Origin: Brassica napus | Lineage: Eukaryota > Streptophyta > Magnoliopsida > Brassicales > Brassicaceae | Direction: 5' to 3' | Assembly (NCBI RefSeq): GCF_020379485.1 | Contig: NC_063436.1 | Coordinates: 23,186,423 to 23,250,422 of the forward strand | DNA length: 64,000 nt | In this document: in pieces, positions 45,023 through 58,742 of the stretch | Position numbering within the stretch: the stretch's first letter is position 1 | Layout of the letters: the number at the start of each line of letters is the position of its first letter | Translations under genes and position numbers: made by a program | Notes under the pieces: generated by a model | What the model was told of the DNA's origin: nothing | The model's input: only the letters and a program-made list of their open reading frames with translations | Databases searched by the model: none

Positions 45023-48000
45023 TCAACGAGAAGGAGGAGAAGAGAAGAAGATGACAAGGAAGTACACAAGAAAACCAGCAATAAGTATTCCTCCGTACAC
45101 CAACGTTTGATAAGACTTGACTCCAACCGTGTATTTGTACTCTATCTTACAGCATCTCATGTTCTCCCTTTCTGTTTCCAGTACATGTTCTACGTACCTG
45201 CAACCAGTGTTTTTTTTGGGTTTATATTACATTTTATTTGCTCATAAGAAGAAAAGAAGAATGTATTTATACAAGAAGAGACCTACTGTTGTGTAAACAT
45301 GGTGGTTTGGAGAATCTCTGAGCTGTTGAGATGAGCATCGTATAGTTTGTGATCGTATAGCAAAGACGATAGATCCACTAGTTGCTCCTCAACCGTCTGT
45401 TGTCATAAAACATTAACAAACAGAAACAAAGAGTGCAACAAAACCATCCATCTGATGTTTTTCTATTCACTTACGTCTAGATATTTCTCTAATCTTTCGA
45501 CTAGCTCGTGTGGGAAAGGCTCAGGCAACGTGGTTGTCTTTTTGTAGAATTTCTCCACCCATAGCTCCGTTCTTGTTTTGTTCTTTTTGTCTTTCACTGG
45601 CTCTCCAAGTGGAGTCTTGAGGTATTCAGATGCAAAGTTCTGTACTGCCTGTTTCACATGAAAACAACAACAACAACCACAACTGATGAGTTTTCTGTGC
45701 AGGAAACTACAAATCTCTTCTTTTGCTTTTACAAGTTGACGTTACAGTTGGATTACCTCTGATGTTTCACGTATTTTGTGCAGAGCAGAATCAACCCGAG
45801 CATAAATAGTATTCCTCTGCGGATTAAAGATACCATATGTCACGAGATTCATCACGAGTTCAATGGTATTTTACTTTCACAAATCAGAATGACTGAACTC
45901 ACCAGTGCAACATCTTGAAGCATTTGACTCATCTGAGAGATGTTTGAGAAGGGTCCAAATGGGTGACAACCGGCTGCCCAAAGCCAATTCGTGACAGGTC
46001 TTTCATGCGCATGAGAGGTCTTTTCATATGGTGCACTTACACCGCCTAAAGCAGATGCTATACCTGCAAGTATATGTCGCTGTACTTGTGATGGAACAGC
46101 GTGCTGTCTCTCTGTTTCAGAAACATAACTGCAGAAACAAGAAATCAGAAGTCAGAACCGATTTAGATGACCAGAGTAGCACGCTTCTCATTGCTTTTGT
46201 ACTTTTTTGTTTTTGCGTTTTGCTCACCTCAAAGGTATTTTCTCGTTTAGATGCTGAAGCACAATGACTACATCACTACTCGCCCACACGAGACTCTCAT
46301 CTTCCATCATGAGCTTTGGGTCCACATCAGCTAATGAGAGTATAAACCTATATACAGAGTACATATTTAGATCATTGCTGTTTTGGTTCAGAGTGGAATA
46401 CAAATAATTAAATCACTGGATCTTGCTTGGCCAGTGTAATGAATAGACCGATCAGCTGGTGTATGTAAATTAACTCACACTGGAATAACTCTTGTTCCGT
46501 AAGTCCGGTAGAGATCGCCTTTTTTCTTAACAGCCTTCTTTTTCTTTCCCTTTTGAAGTTTCGAGCTATAAGATGACCAGAGAGGCTTGTGCTTTATTAT
46601 GGAATCACTCGAACCTTCAGATTCATCTTCCCAGCTCTGAGTACAAACATACAGAATCTTTGTCATGAACGAAACAAAACTTGCGAAACAATTTTTGCAT
46701 CTTAAGTCATGAGTTTTACCTGGCGGAGGAAGTATTTATTAGAGAGCCCAGGGTCAGACACATCGAGTAAACCAGCAGCTAGAACATCAGTAGACCTTTC
46801 CATTTCCTGCAATGGTTAATACGAATCACGAGACAGCTGGTTGGAATAGTAAAAGCAGGTTAAGAACCATTTTTTTCTCTGGTAGCCCAACATTGACGGG
46901 CTTAATCTATATTGGAAACTATTGCAACTCACTTCTTTGAGGATAGCACCATCTAGGTATGTTTTGGTATGCACATGGAATCTTCCGTCTTTCTTAGTTT
47001 CCTGAAGAGAATGCCCACGCATGGCTTTTGAGACAGCAATGGCTAATTTCTCATGGCGATGTAACGGATGAGCCCCTCCAACGATCACTACTTCTTGCCC
47101 CTCATGAATCATTTTCTTTACCTGCGAAGACTCGGGATCAGTTAGCATGTGAAAATCTACAGAGTCAAATCCTTGTGCGTAGGAGAAATACGGGTGTTAA
47201 CTTTCTTATAGCAGTAAAACTTGCCTAACATGTCTATTAACTAATCATAATGACTCATAGGGATGGAAATCACCATTCAGAAGGCAAAATAAGTATAAGA
47301 ACCACCATTATTTCACTCATTCATTTAACCCAAGAAGTCTTACCTCAGATTCTATCTCTTCAATATTTATGCTGTAGTTTTGTCCTCTTTCCATGATATT
47401 ATATCGATTGTGGTTTTGGAGCACAATGATAGGCACCAGCACTCTAGTTGCTAGATCAACCGTCTCAAACCTGGTCGCATTCAGAATGAATCATCTAAGC
47501 ATAATTTTCATTGCTAGAAGTAAGAACGTCTTACGTATCAATTTACCTGACATCAGGGGCTATGACGTGCTCAATTGTCGTAGCTACTAACGAAGCTAAC
47601 TGCCCAGAAAAGATATCGTGTGTAGACTGATGACCAACAGGCCTAACGTCTCCAGGAAGCACAATGTTTCGTATCCTTGGCAATGTTCTGGGACTAACAC
47701 TTCCCTCTTCAGTTTCAATCTTCCCATATGTACAAGGACCCGCAGACAAATCTATGACAACATATCTAACAAGAAGAGAAATAAAGCATAGAACAATTAG
47801 GCCAACAATATCTTAAATAAAATTTAGAGCAAGTAAGGTGATTACTACAATAGTCTAATTACCAAAGTGAAATGAAGTAATAATAAGTTGATATCTTGTT
47901 GGTAATCATCTACAAGGTTTTCCATTTCTTTCTGGCTATCAATAATCAACACAAGGGACAAAAATATCACACATGTTTTCTTATGCATAATTTGATGATA

Positions 48001-49802
48001 CCTAGATAGATGTAATGCTTTCAGAATAGGGTAGTAAAATTTTGCTGTATCACATCTATGGCACAATTATATCACTCATAGGAACAACAAACAGATGCCA
48101 AGAAAGAACCCACTAAATACCTTTATCCATATCTTACCGCAACAAGGAGATAAAAACAAAGATGAGATTACCTGCCTGATCCAAGCCAAACTTGGGATGC
48201 TCCTCCACCATTGTATCTGTATCTATAAATATAATCTGCTTCTTGTTTCTCCTTGTCTGCATCATTAAGCTCTGGTAGCTTTGCAAACATCAAGCTGTCT
48301 AGATCAATCTCTGTATTTCGAGGATCCATTCTTACCTGAATAATGAGTTAACAAAATAAGGGGATATTAAAGAAGAACCCGGCAGTATATAACTAATTAC
48401 CGAATAAATGCAAACATGACAAGAACAAAGCATATTTAAGAACAAAGAGAGAGATGAGGGTTATAAACCTAAGAAGACATCAAACACCTTCAGATAATAC
48501 AAATAGAAACCAAGAACAGGTACAGCATTTGGACACCGTGCATGCCATATGCGAGATTCAAGAAGAAGAAGAGCACTGCAAGCCATACCTTATCAAAATT
48601 CACTACAAATATGGCACTTGGTATGGGTTTATCAGCCGTTCCTGCTGATCCAGCTCCCACATCCACATCAAATATATAAGAGTAAAGCCGGTTAAACGCA
48701 GACTCAACTTTTGTTGCCTCTACGTCATAGGCTGGTAAGAGTCTTCCAAAGTCAACCTAAATGGAAAAAATAAAATTTCATCTCAGTGACATTGACACCA
48801 GTCAGCCTAAATGAAAAAAAATAAAATTTACATCTCAAAGAGATTAACATCTCATCAACATTTCTCTATGTGTACATGTGTACATGTGTGTATGTGTATG
48901 TGAAACTGTTATGAGAGGGAGTTAAATAAGAGAAGATAAGATCAGAGAAACCTCTAAAGCAGTCCCAGCAGGCACCATAGCTTCTTTCACTGTCTTCTCC
49001 AGAGCTAATAATTCAGGTTGCCCAACCTAAACAAAAAAAGATAAACGATGAATGTTTGAGTAGTAGATCAATGAGAGGACTCGGAGAAACTCTTGGTATA
49101 GAAACAAGATTCCAGAACTTGCATAGCTTACTATGATAACAATCCAAAAGGCGAAAAAAAATTATCTAACACATACGATATTTTAATCCTGAAACAGAAA
49201 AAAACAAACCATACAAAATCATGAAGACTGTATTAAGAGAAATACTCACAGGAAACACATTGTAAACCAGCCGATGCTCAATATCAAGCGGCTCCCCCGT
49301 CTCTTGGCATGAAGGCCTATGAGTCGAGAAACTAACTTTCAAAAACTCCTCCAGTTTGTGAGGATCCACATCATATCTGTATCCTCCATCCCCATTCATA
49401 CCTACAAGTACTACATTCACTTCCAAAGGAACCTGAAACGGTACCTGCATAATAAGACGCAGCGAAGCACAATTCACTACCACAACATGATCATACGCTT
49501 CTAATTGCACTTCCGTGACCTCCACAAAGCCAATTCTAACTAATCCAGACTCACTGATGATGACGATCGATTCACATTAAATTTACCTCGGCACGGGAGT
49601 GAAGCATGCGGCGGACATCGGATCGGACGCTCTCTCGTACGTCGAGGAAGGCGCTGTGATGCCAGTGAGCGTGACCTGGCTCGCGGCGGAAAGGTTGCTG
49701 AGCCGACTCGGTCCGGGAAACGAGTCCGCTTAGAACAGCGAGGAACGCAACGAGCAGGAGAGAAGAAAACGAAGTCGATGGTGAATCCGATCTCAGCTCC
49801 AT
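45023..49802 (-). CDS. Large secretory-pathway single-pass membrane protein of unknown function
   Basis: Sixteen exons on the minus strand, from ATG at 49802 to TGA at 45023-45025, encode 820 residues with all phases consistent and no lesion. Exons: 49802-49587, 49444-49250, 49026-48952, 48756-48589, 48335-48172, 47765-47547, 47470-47344, 47121-46933, 46806-46720, 46636-46479, 46347-46228, 46128-45903, 45816-45757, 45648-45475, 45396-45287 and 45197-45023. An N-terminal signal peptide (SLLLVAFLAVLSGLVSRTES) leads into a long luminal region with VPLEVNVVLVGMNGDGGYRY and a lysine-rich KGKKKKAVKKKGD patch. One transmembrane helix follows near the end (VYGGILIAGFLVYFLVIFF) with a short cytosolic SSPPSR tail. 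The position matches the uncharacterised Arabidopsis gene At4g16180. No catalytic motif is recognised. Confidence 0.93.
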
Positions 49803-50028
49803 GACTGTAACAGTCACCTCCGAGATTTGGACTGGAGTCGATACTAGTCGCGGAGGAGAGAATTGGCGAATGAATGCTAATTACTAATCTACCCTCAGCT
49901 TTTGTTTAAAATTACAATGGAGGAAAATATCGTTTTAGCTGGCGAAGATATTAAGCAACAAGCAACGTGTCGCTCCGCATGTCGTCGCTTTCTCGAGAAC
50001 TATCAAACAAGATAACTAATTATATCAC

Positions 50029-50038
50029 GCCACGTGTC
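50029..50038 (+). promoter_or_regulatory. ABRE in the shared promoter before the RD19-like gene
   Basis: GCCACGTGTC is a strong ABA-response element 66 bp upstream of the protease ATG. It lies in a 302-bp interval that must also serve the divergent membrane-protein gene starting at 49802. RD19 genes are named for dehydration response, which fits. Confidence 0.65.
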
Positions 50039-50104
50039 TTTTATTAGTCCTTTTAAAGCATACTCGTAACAGTTTTTCATTCTCTTGTCCGAAAGCAAAA
50101 CAGA

Positions 50105-51457
<1,353 letters not shown>

Positions 51458-51612
51458 GACTATTAGGACACTACTGGCCTATACCTGTCCTTGTATATAC
51501 ATGTATCTGTATAATCACTATCAACTGTTATTATTAGTATCTTTGATGAAAGATGATAAACCTATTATAAGATGGAATAATATAAGTTATATATTACATA
51601 ATCAAAACTTGG

Positions 51613-52086
51613 TCAATACAAGGACTTGTTCCAAGAATAACAAATAGCAAACTGCTTTGTTACATCGTTAAGCCTACAAGGTCCGGTTAGTCTTATCTTC
51701 CACACACACTTTTGGCACCAGTCGTCGCCGGCGCTCTCTCGGTGGTCTTCATATATGTTGAACGAATACTTTCCATTTGGCAACACAAAACTACAGTAAA
51801 ACAATGTCCTTCCGAAGAACTGACGATGAAATTTGAACGACCACGATTGACCCGGTTGCAAACTCCGTTTACCAAAGTCATCTTCTTTTGATTTACAGTG
51901 ATACTTCAACGCTAGTGTGTTACCAAGATCGTTGATGATCTCTACAGTTATTTTTCCGAAAGGATGAAATACAGATCCTGTTGTTGATGGACCGTTTGGA
52001 ACTGGAACGCTATGTTTGGCGTCAGCATTTGTAGTTATGAACATAGTCAATAAGAAGAGTGACAGGTACCGTTTTGGAATATCCAT
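51613..52086 (-). CDS. Plant self-incompatibility protein S1 homologue (SPH family)
   Basis: Single-exon gene of 157 residues with no lesion. An N-terminal signal peptide (RYLSLFLLTMFITTNADA) indicates secretion. The S1 domain spans most of the rest: KITVEIINDLGNTLALKYHC, a central LQPGQSWSFKFHRQFFGRTL and YCSFVLPNGKYSFNIYED. Cysteines in YHCKSK, LFYCSF, DWCQKCVW and GPCRL form the family's disulphide set. Poppy S1 is the pistil self-incompatibility ligand, but crucifers use another system, so SPH genes here are general secreted peptides of unknown role. By position it matches At4g16195. Confidence 0.92.
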   Translation of the reverse strand: MDIPKRYLSLFLLTMFITTNADAKHSVPVPNGPSTTGSVFHPFGKITVEIINDLGNTLALKYHCKSKEDDFGKRSLQPGQSWSFKFHRQFFGRTLFYCSFVLPNGKYSFNIYEDHRESAGDDWCQKCVWKIRLTGPCRLNDVTKQFAICYSWNKSLY

Positions 52087-52323
52087 CTTTTAGCATAGGA
52101 GATGGTGTTTTAGCTAACACAAACATTGTTTTATATTATAGTAGTGTGACGATAATTTCTACCAGATTTATTCAATGAGTACAGATTCCTTCTTTTCCAG
52201 TTATACACATGTCTTTAACTGAGACAGGAATCTCACCCTACTTTAATTTGATGAGCGTTACACTTCAAAAACAAACAAATATATTATTATTCAAAGAGAC
52301 AAAAGTATTATGTAAAAGATAAT

Positions 52324-53284
52324 CTATAACTTGGAAGAAGGTTTCTTGGAACCACGTCCAGCTATGAACTCCTGCATCTTCTTGAACTGTTCCTTTGTCA
52401 TCCCACTGTAGTACGCGTGAGCTCGCTCCTGCGTAAATTTAGTAGATTCACGGATTGAACGAAAAGGGACAATAACATTGTTGAGAACAGTAAGAAAGGT
52501 TTTTTTTACCTTTTCGAGAGTAAGAGCATGACCAAGATCAAGCTTGAGTCCATCATTGATGACTGACTTAATACGCAGAACCATGCCTTGTTCATTCTTG
52601 ATGATAGCCTCCGCGATTCCTCGGGCTTTCTTCAAAGCTTCTCCTTCTTCAACCACGTGGTTTACGAACCCTAACTTCTCAGCCACGTCAGCTGTCAACG
52701 GCATCGACGTTAAAGAAACTTCACGAGCTTTGTTTGCTCCGATGATCCTCGACAGCTTCTGAGACAGTCCCCAAGATGGGAATATTCCAAACCTTCAAAA
52801 AAAACGAAAACAGAGGATCAATAGCTCTGAATAAGCTTAAATTTAACTAACTCAAACCGAAACGACGTCGTAAGGATAGAAAGAAAACGAACCTGGCGTG
52901 AGTATCCATGAACTTAGCTCCTCTGGACGCGACCAAGATATCGCAGGCCAAGGCGAGTTCGAACCCCGCGGTGATGGCGAAACCGTTAATTGCTCCGATG
53001 ATCGGTTTTCTCAACCGCTCCATCTGAATTACCGGGTCGGTCTCCGGATCCTTCACGTCTCCCTTGAAAACCGACTCCGCCGCGGTCAAATCGACGCCGG
53101 AGCAGAAAGATTTACCGGCTCCGGTGAAAATCACGACCTGGATCGATTCATCGGCGTCCATCTCCTTGAACGCGCGAGCGAGATCCACCATCATCGCTCT
53201 CGTGAGAGAATTGAGAGATCTCGGACGGTTGATCGTGATGATTCCGATCCCGCCTGATTCCTTGTTCACTTGGATGAGATCCAT
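52324..53284 (-). CDS. ECHIA: Peroxisomal enoyl-CoA hydratase/isomerase (ECHIA-like)
   Basis: Three exons on the minus strand, 53284-52893, 52792-52510 and 52428-52324, give 259 residues without lesion. Crotonase-fold landmarks are IGIITINRPRSLNSLTRAMM, the oxyanion-hole loops in IFTGAGKSFCSGVDLTAAES and IIGAINGFAITAGFELALAC, and the FGIFPSWGLSQKLSRIIG segment. The C-terminus is SSKL: a canonical SKL PTS1 signal, so import into peroxisomes is expected. The enzyme hydrates 2-trans-enoyl-CoA and fits a supporting beta-oxidation or branched-chain role. Gene order matches At4g16210. Confidence 0.95.
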
Positions 53285-54219
53285 TTTCGACGATTCCGAT
53301 CAGTATGAGCTTTCGCGATTGAATTATGAGCAAAGAAATGGTCTATGAGGAAGAGATGACGAAGAGCTTTGTTTAGTGTGCCATTGTTTTGTCGATGGTA
53401 AACTGCATCCCGTTTCTGTGCTCAAGTAGGACGCTGCGTGTTTGTTTCCTGGAACATGAAAACGGCAAGTTGACAGGCGGAAACAGAACGAACCCTCTGT
53501 AAACCGAATTGAACCGGTCTGCATGTGCTTCTTTTTTTTTGGGTCGTCGGTTTGCATGTGCTAATCAGCTAAGAAAGTATTTTCTGTAGTGATGGGAGTA
53601 TAATTAAATGTTTAAACAACTCCCTCCATTCATATGTTTAGAATTTTTTTCCAATTCTACAAAGTTTGATTTTCTAGTTATTTATTTATTATTTGGTTAC
53701 TATTTGAAATTAATTGTAAATATCTAATTCCATCAAGTACTGGCTCATAGGCTATGGCTGGATTTGGCTAGAACCCCATAAATGTTAGCATTGACTTCTA
53801 AATTTTTTGGACGTTATATTAATAGGTATAAGTATTCAAATTACAAAAAAAAAACATTTACAATTTTTAAGATATATTTATAATCTAATCTTAGATCCAA
53901 CTCTGTTCATAGGTATAATAAAGTTTTGTAGTGAGAGAAAATAATTGAATCTAAGAATAAACATTTAATACCTTTTTAATTTGTAACCAACATATAATAA
54001 AAACTCTATAACATCATTCAACTAGGAAAATAAAGATTAATACTAATTAAAAAATATAACCAACATATCATAGTTTTGTTTAGGATTAGACTTCTCCACA
54101 TGGAAAATGTGGTGTAAAAACTTCTCTAATGTATTCTTCAATTTTTTTCAAATAGCTATATTACACTTTGATTATGTTTTTATTTTGAAATAGAAAATAA
54201 ATAGTGATTAAAAGTACTA
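53285..54219. other. ECHIA promoter and AT-rich flank of the Helitron
   Basis: The left 200 bases are the ECHIA-like leader and promoter. A CTCCCTCCATTCATA phrase near 53621 resembles a Stowaway-like MITE terminus, but a partner end was not found. The remainder is AT-rich. Confidence 0.4.
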
Positions 54220-54840
54220 TCTTTATATATAAAGAAGGGTTTCCTTCTCTCCTAGTGGGTTCACGTCGGATTCCAGGTCATCAATTCGGAAGCTGTGGAG
54301 TCGACACCTGTCCATCCGAGCAAGACGCTCCGTTTCATTAATTCCCGAGTGTGTTAGGCTTTTATATGTGGGCTTTACAAGTCTTATAAATGGGCTCACC
54401 AACTTTAATAACGACTGGTCGAACCCATTATCTAAAATCTAATAAACATCTCTTCGTCTTTGACAACTTGCTTCATAGCTTTGTAGGGTTCTTCGTGTTC
54501 TTCAAGTTCTGATTTCATAAACGACCATGGAGATTCTAGAAGGTTATGGGAGACAACTTCTTACGAAAAATCTCTTGAGCGATTTGTTGTTTGTGTCCTT
54601 TGGACTGTATTTATTTTGTGGTATTGGGAATTCGAATCGTTACGGGATGACTGAGATGCTTTTAGTCGTTGTCATTAACGACCATCTTAACTCCTAAATC
54701 TCACTCTTACCACGATTCATCATTCAATGCACCTGCCTGCTCTTTCAGTCGGTGATTCTCCGTGTATAAAAAGGTTAGTCTTCATTCCCTTAACATCATC
54801 CTTTCATCCAATACAACTCAGACAACTTTCCTTTAGGAGA

Positions 54841-54927
54841 ATGTCGAACTCATCTGTCTTCCTAGCTGACTTGAAAGCGGTCAATGTAGCACCACCGCCA
54901 AAGTCATCTGCTTCTTCTTATAGCTAA
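54841..54927 (+). pseudogene. Possible N-terminal fragment of a Helitron RPA1-like protein
   Basis: ATG at 54841 begins MSNSSVFLADLKA, similar in style to the first residues of the replication protein A1-like proteins often encoded in crucifer Helitrons. The similarity ends after 13 residues and the frame stops at 54925-54927. It is too short for certainty. Confidence 0.35.
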
Positions 54928-55621
54928 GGTAACTCCGGTGATATGGAAAAACAATAGCTTCCCTTTTCTTTTCAGATTTGTTAGGATTAATCACAAGGTG
55001 GCGAGCTTATGGCTTCGAACACCGTCACTGTCCGACTCTCCTATGTTGATTTGATCTAAAATTCAACTATGCAACTTCCCCAGCATCAAGTCGTCCAATA
55101 CTATGACCAAGCTTTTTATTGGTTCTTATTTCTTATTATTTATTCTTCAGAAAAGTCCACCCTCAGCCTAACGTTTTGTTTGCCGTGCCTAAATTATTAT
55201 GATCTAATCTAATGAAATGTTTCTGATTCACAAAAAAATGTAATTGGTAGATGGGAGCCGCATTCGCTGGACAACATCCACAGCTTGGTCTAAACAAACT
55301 TATTATACTCCAGATGGTCCAGAGGTTTGCTATTAGAGCCATTACTCATAATTCTCTTTCTTGGAAGACAAAAAAAAACAGAATTTTGGGAATATATTCT
55401 TTTGACAGTACTCACAACATATGATAGTTGGTCAGAAGAGACCGGTTTTGTTTATGTCACCGTCGCCATACCTACGGTTTATTGACACCCTCCCATGTGT
55501 ATTATTTTTCTTTTATACATTTTTCTCAAAAGTGTTAGATTTTGCTGACAACTCTGATTTAGATTGCAGTATATTATACCTTATATTTTTGTTAAAGTTT
55601 TGTTAACGCGCATCCGCTTAA

Positions 55622-55918
<297 letters not shown>

Positions 55919-56925
55919 TGAGTATTTAAAGGAAGAGAGTTAACTTAGTTTTTGGCTTCTGAGTTTGTTCCCACATGATTACTATTATTGATCATTTCAT
56001 TAGTAATATCCTTCGGTTGTGTTGTTTACTTCTTTTTTATAAAAGTTTTGAACTTGGATGAGATTTCTTTTACCTCTGCAATTTACAAGTCTTTTTTCCA
56101 TTATGTATTCCGTCTTAGACTACGTCTTTTATCGATTGTGTCCAATTGTCCACCATTGTCCAGCTGCATGGGTTATTGGATTGTTTTGGCAATTTGAAAA
56201 AAAAAACAAAAAGGAAGGGACTCTTATTAGCTTTTGACCAAACCATGAATACACGGTTAACGGTTTCCAACAATCTTCTGATGGTTTGATTAATTTTACT
56301 TCAATTTACTTTCAGCCAGACTGCTCAAAACTGAACACTTGTGATGATGATATAGTTTGTTTAGGTCCGTTTGATTAGACTAGATCTGGATTCAGATTTG
56401 TGTGTTTATTCACACATGTCTTTGTCTAATCTTTGGATGTATGACATTTTATGTTGAGTCTTATATATTGAAATAAATATTAGGTAGTTATGTACTTATT
56501 TTTTTCTCTATATGTATATTTAACCTTTTCCAAATCGATGATTGTTGTTCAATTTTTTGACAGTATTCATTAGCATTACTGCACAAATACAATGGACTAA
56601 TATTAAAATGTCTTTTCACTCGACTCAATATATCCGAAGAATAAAAGAGTATTCGAAGAATATATTTGAACATTATATTATGAAATATAGTTAATCGCGG
56701 CATAATGTAAGGTTGAATATTATAACATCAAACAATTTTAACCATAGTAATTGATATACATAAAATAATAATTTCTAAAATGAAATTTAAAATATATAGA
56801 TAAAATGGTTGTAAAATAATTATGAACATGGTATTTAAAAAAAAAATTAAAGATTTTAAATAAATTTGTATTATTATTTTGTTTATTCGCCTGTCCTGCC
56901 CGCCCGTAGGACGGGTTTACCCTAG

Positions 56926-57314
56926 TTATTATATATTTTGGAGTAGTTGCTTGGTATTTTATTATAACGTAAAAAATAAAACGAAGATACATTTTTTACT
57001 CAAAATGTATTTTATAGTAAAAAATGAAATATAATTAGAAATGCTCGATAAAAAACGATTTCTCAATTATGTTTTCTCCCATGTAGTTCCATTAAGCTCA
57101 AGTGAGTTACTTTAGATCCGAACCTTTTTATAATACTAGTGATTTTGATGGAAATTTTTATTACCACCATTTAAAACTAAACGTGTTAGACCAGATACAG
57201 CTCGTTCCGGCAATGATTTATTTTAAATGATAAGTTCAATTTTGTAATACTCTGAAAACATTTAGCTATTCAACACTAAATTTATTTCAATCCCCAAAAT
57301 CGCAGCATGACATG
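56926..57314. other. AT-rich DNA between the Helitron and hAT element 2
   Basis: No gene or element recognised. Confidence 0.4.
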
Positions 57315-57989
57315 CAGTGCCGTGCGGAGGTTTAGTGGGGCCTGAGGCGAATATAAAAATAAGTCTCATTTATAAATTTTTTTATTAGAGCATAATATAT
57401 ATTTGAAAAAACACTAAAAAGAAAAATAATACTTTAAGAAACTAAGACAAATTTTTCTTCTCTCTTTTCCAATAAACTTTTTAACTAAATTCTAATAATT
57501 TAAATTCCTAACTAATTCTCTTTCTATAAATATAATTACTAAACCATTATCCTTATGGTTGATCGCATATAAAACTTTACGAGTTTCCACTTGGAAATTT
57601 TTTTCAGTAGTGACTAAAACTGAAATCGTCAATAATATTTGATAAGAAATTCATGAGTCTGGATAACATTCTTCCCTTTCTTTCAAAAAATTTAGAACCT
57701 CAAGAGATCTCTTGTAATCTAATGGCAACATCTCTTTTAGAACTATCAGTTCAAACACAAATCATCCCCAATAACATCAGAATGATTTATATGCCTTAAA
57801 GCTGATTGAATATTGGTACAAGATGCCATCAAACTATCTTCACTTGCTGATTTCAGTTTATCAAATAAATGGCAAACTTAAACCACTCTACTATTAATTA
57901 TTTTTCTGAAATTTGAGGTTCTGGAAAAACCATATATTTTGGAGACTCTATACGAAAGCCTTTTTGAATATACTTAAAGCACGACTCTG
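57315..57989 (+). mobile_element. hAT-family element 2, deleted relic
   Basis: The left end CAGTGCCGTGCGGAGG continues with GGGGCCTGAGGCGAAT, a phrase common at hAT termini in crucifers. The right end, read on the other strand, starts CAGAGTCGTGCTTTAAG. The flanks are ATGACATG (57307-57314) and ATGACACG (57990-57997), a 7/8 match to an 8-bp duplication. The 675-bp interior holds no intact transposase. Divergence of ends and duplication shows an old insertion. Confidence 0.65.
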
Positions 57990-57997
57990 ATGACACG

Positions 57998-58726
57998 GTA
58001 CTGCTATGATAATGTGACTAATGTCAGTAGAACAACTTAAGATCGCAAAATGCTATGTCTAGCAAGTCAACGGTTCATTATTACCTCTACAACTGGACAC
58101 GAGAGTTCAATTGGAGCTTCTTTTACTCAAACACACGTTTTTTCGCGACAATGTCGTGAAGTAATTAATTGTCTCTTATCTTGACAACAAGTTGAGTTAA
58201 TTCAAACGCAGCCACTTGCTCCAGTTTCTGTACTCTATTAATTACAATTTACATCTTTTAAGGAACATATTCTCTTATCAAGAGACACCACTAACTTCTC
58301 ACAAGCCTTTTTTTTCTTTCTTATCAACTCTCACACGCCTTTTATCCATCGTTTTTCTTCCTTTGTTATTTTAATAATGTGGTTCGAGTTTGGTGGAAGT
58401 TGCATTGAGAGTGCATTATTTAACTTCTCTATTGTCGCAATTTTTTTATAAAAAAAGTCCCCACGTTCTTTTCATTATTAACAGTATGGAATTTATGTAT
58501 ATAGTTTACAGTAACATGTAAGGTTGGTGAAAAAATTTAATGAGTGTTATATATTTTTTCGAACTTAGCTTAAGAAACTCGTGGAGTCGTGTCCGAAAAG
58601 AAAATGAACAATGTCAGTGCCTAAAGGAGTTCTACACTTCTACAAGGGTACAAATGGTGCCACCGTTTTAGGACCCAATTCCATGTTTGATAGTTAAAAT
58701 ATCCAATTTATACACATATATGTGAG
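57998..58726. other. AT-rich intergenic DNA
   Basis: No coding frame or bounded element is recognised. Confidence 0.4.
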
Positions 58727-58742
58727 AAATATCTTTAAATAA
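58727..58742 (+). repeat. Target-site duplication of retroposon B, left copy
   Basis: AAATATCTTTAAATAA, repeated exactly at 60132-60147. Confidence 0.9.

Noticed and set aside
52898..53257. 119-codon plus-strand frame opposite ECHIA exon 1
   Set aside because: Antisense shadow of the hydratase exon with no family similarity.
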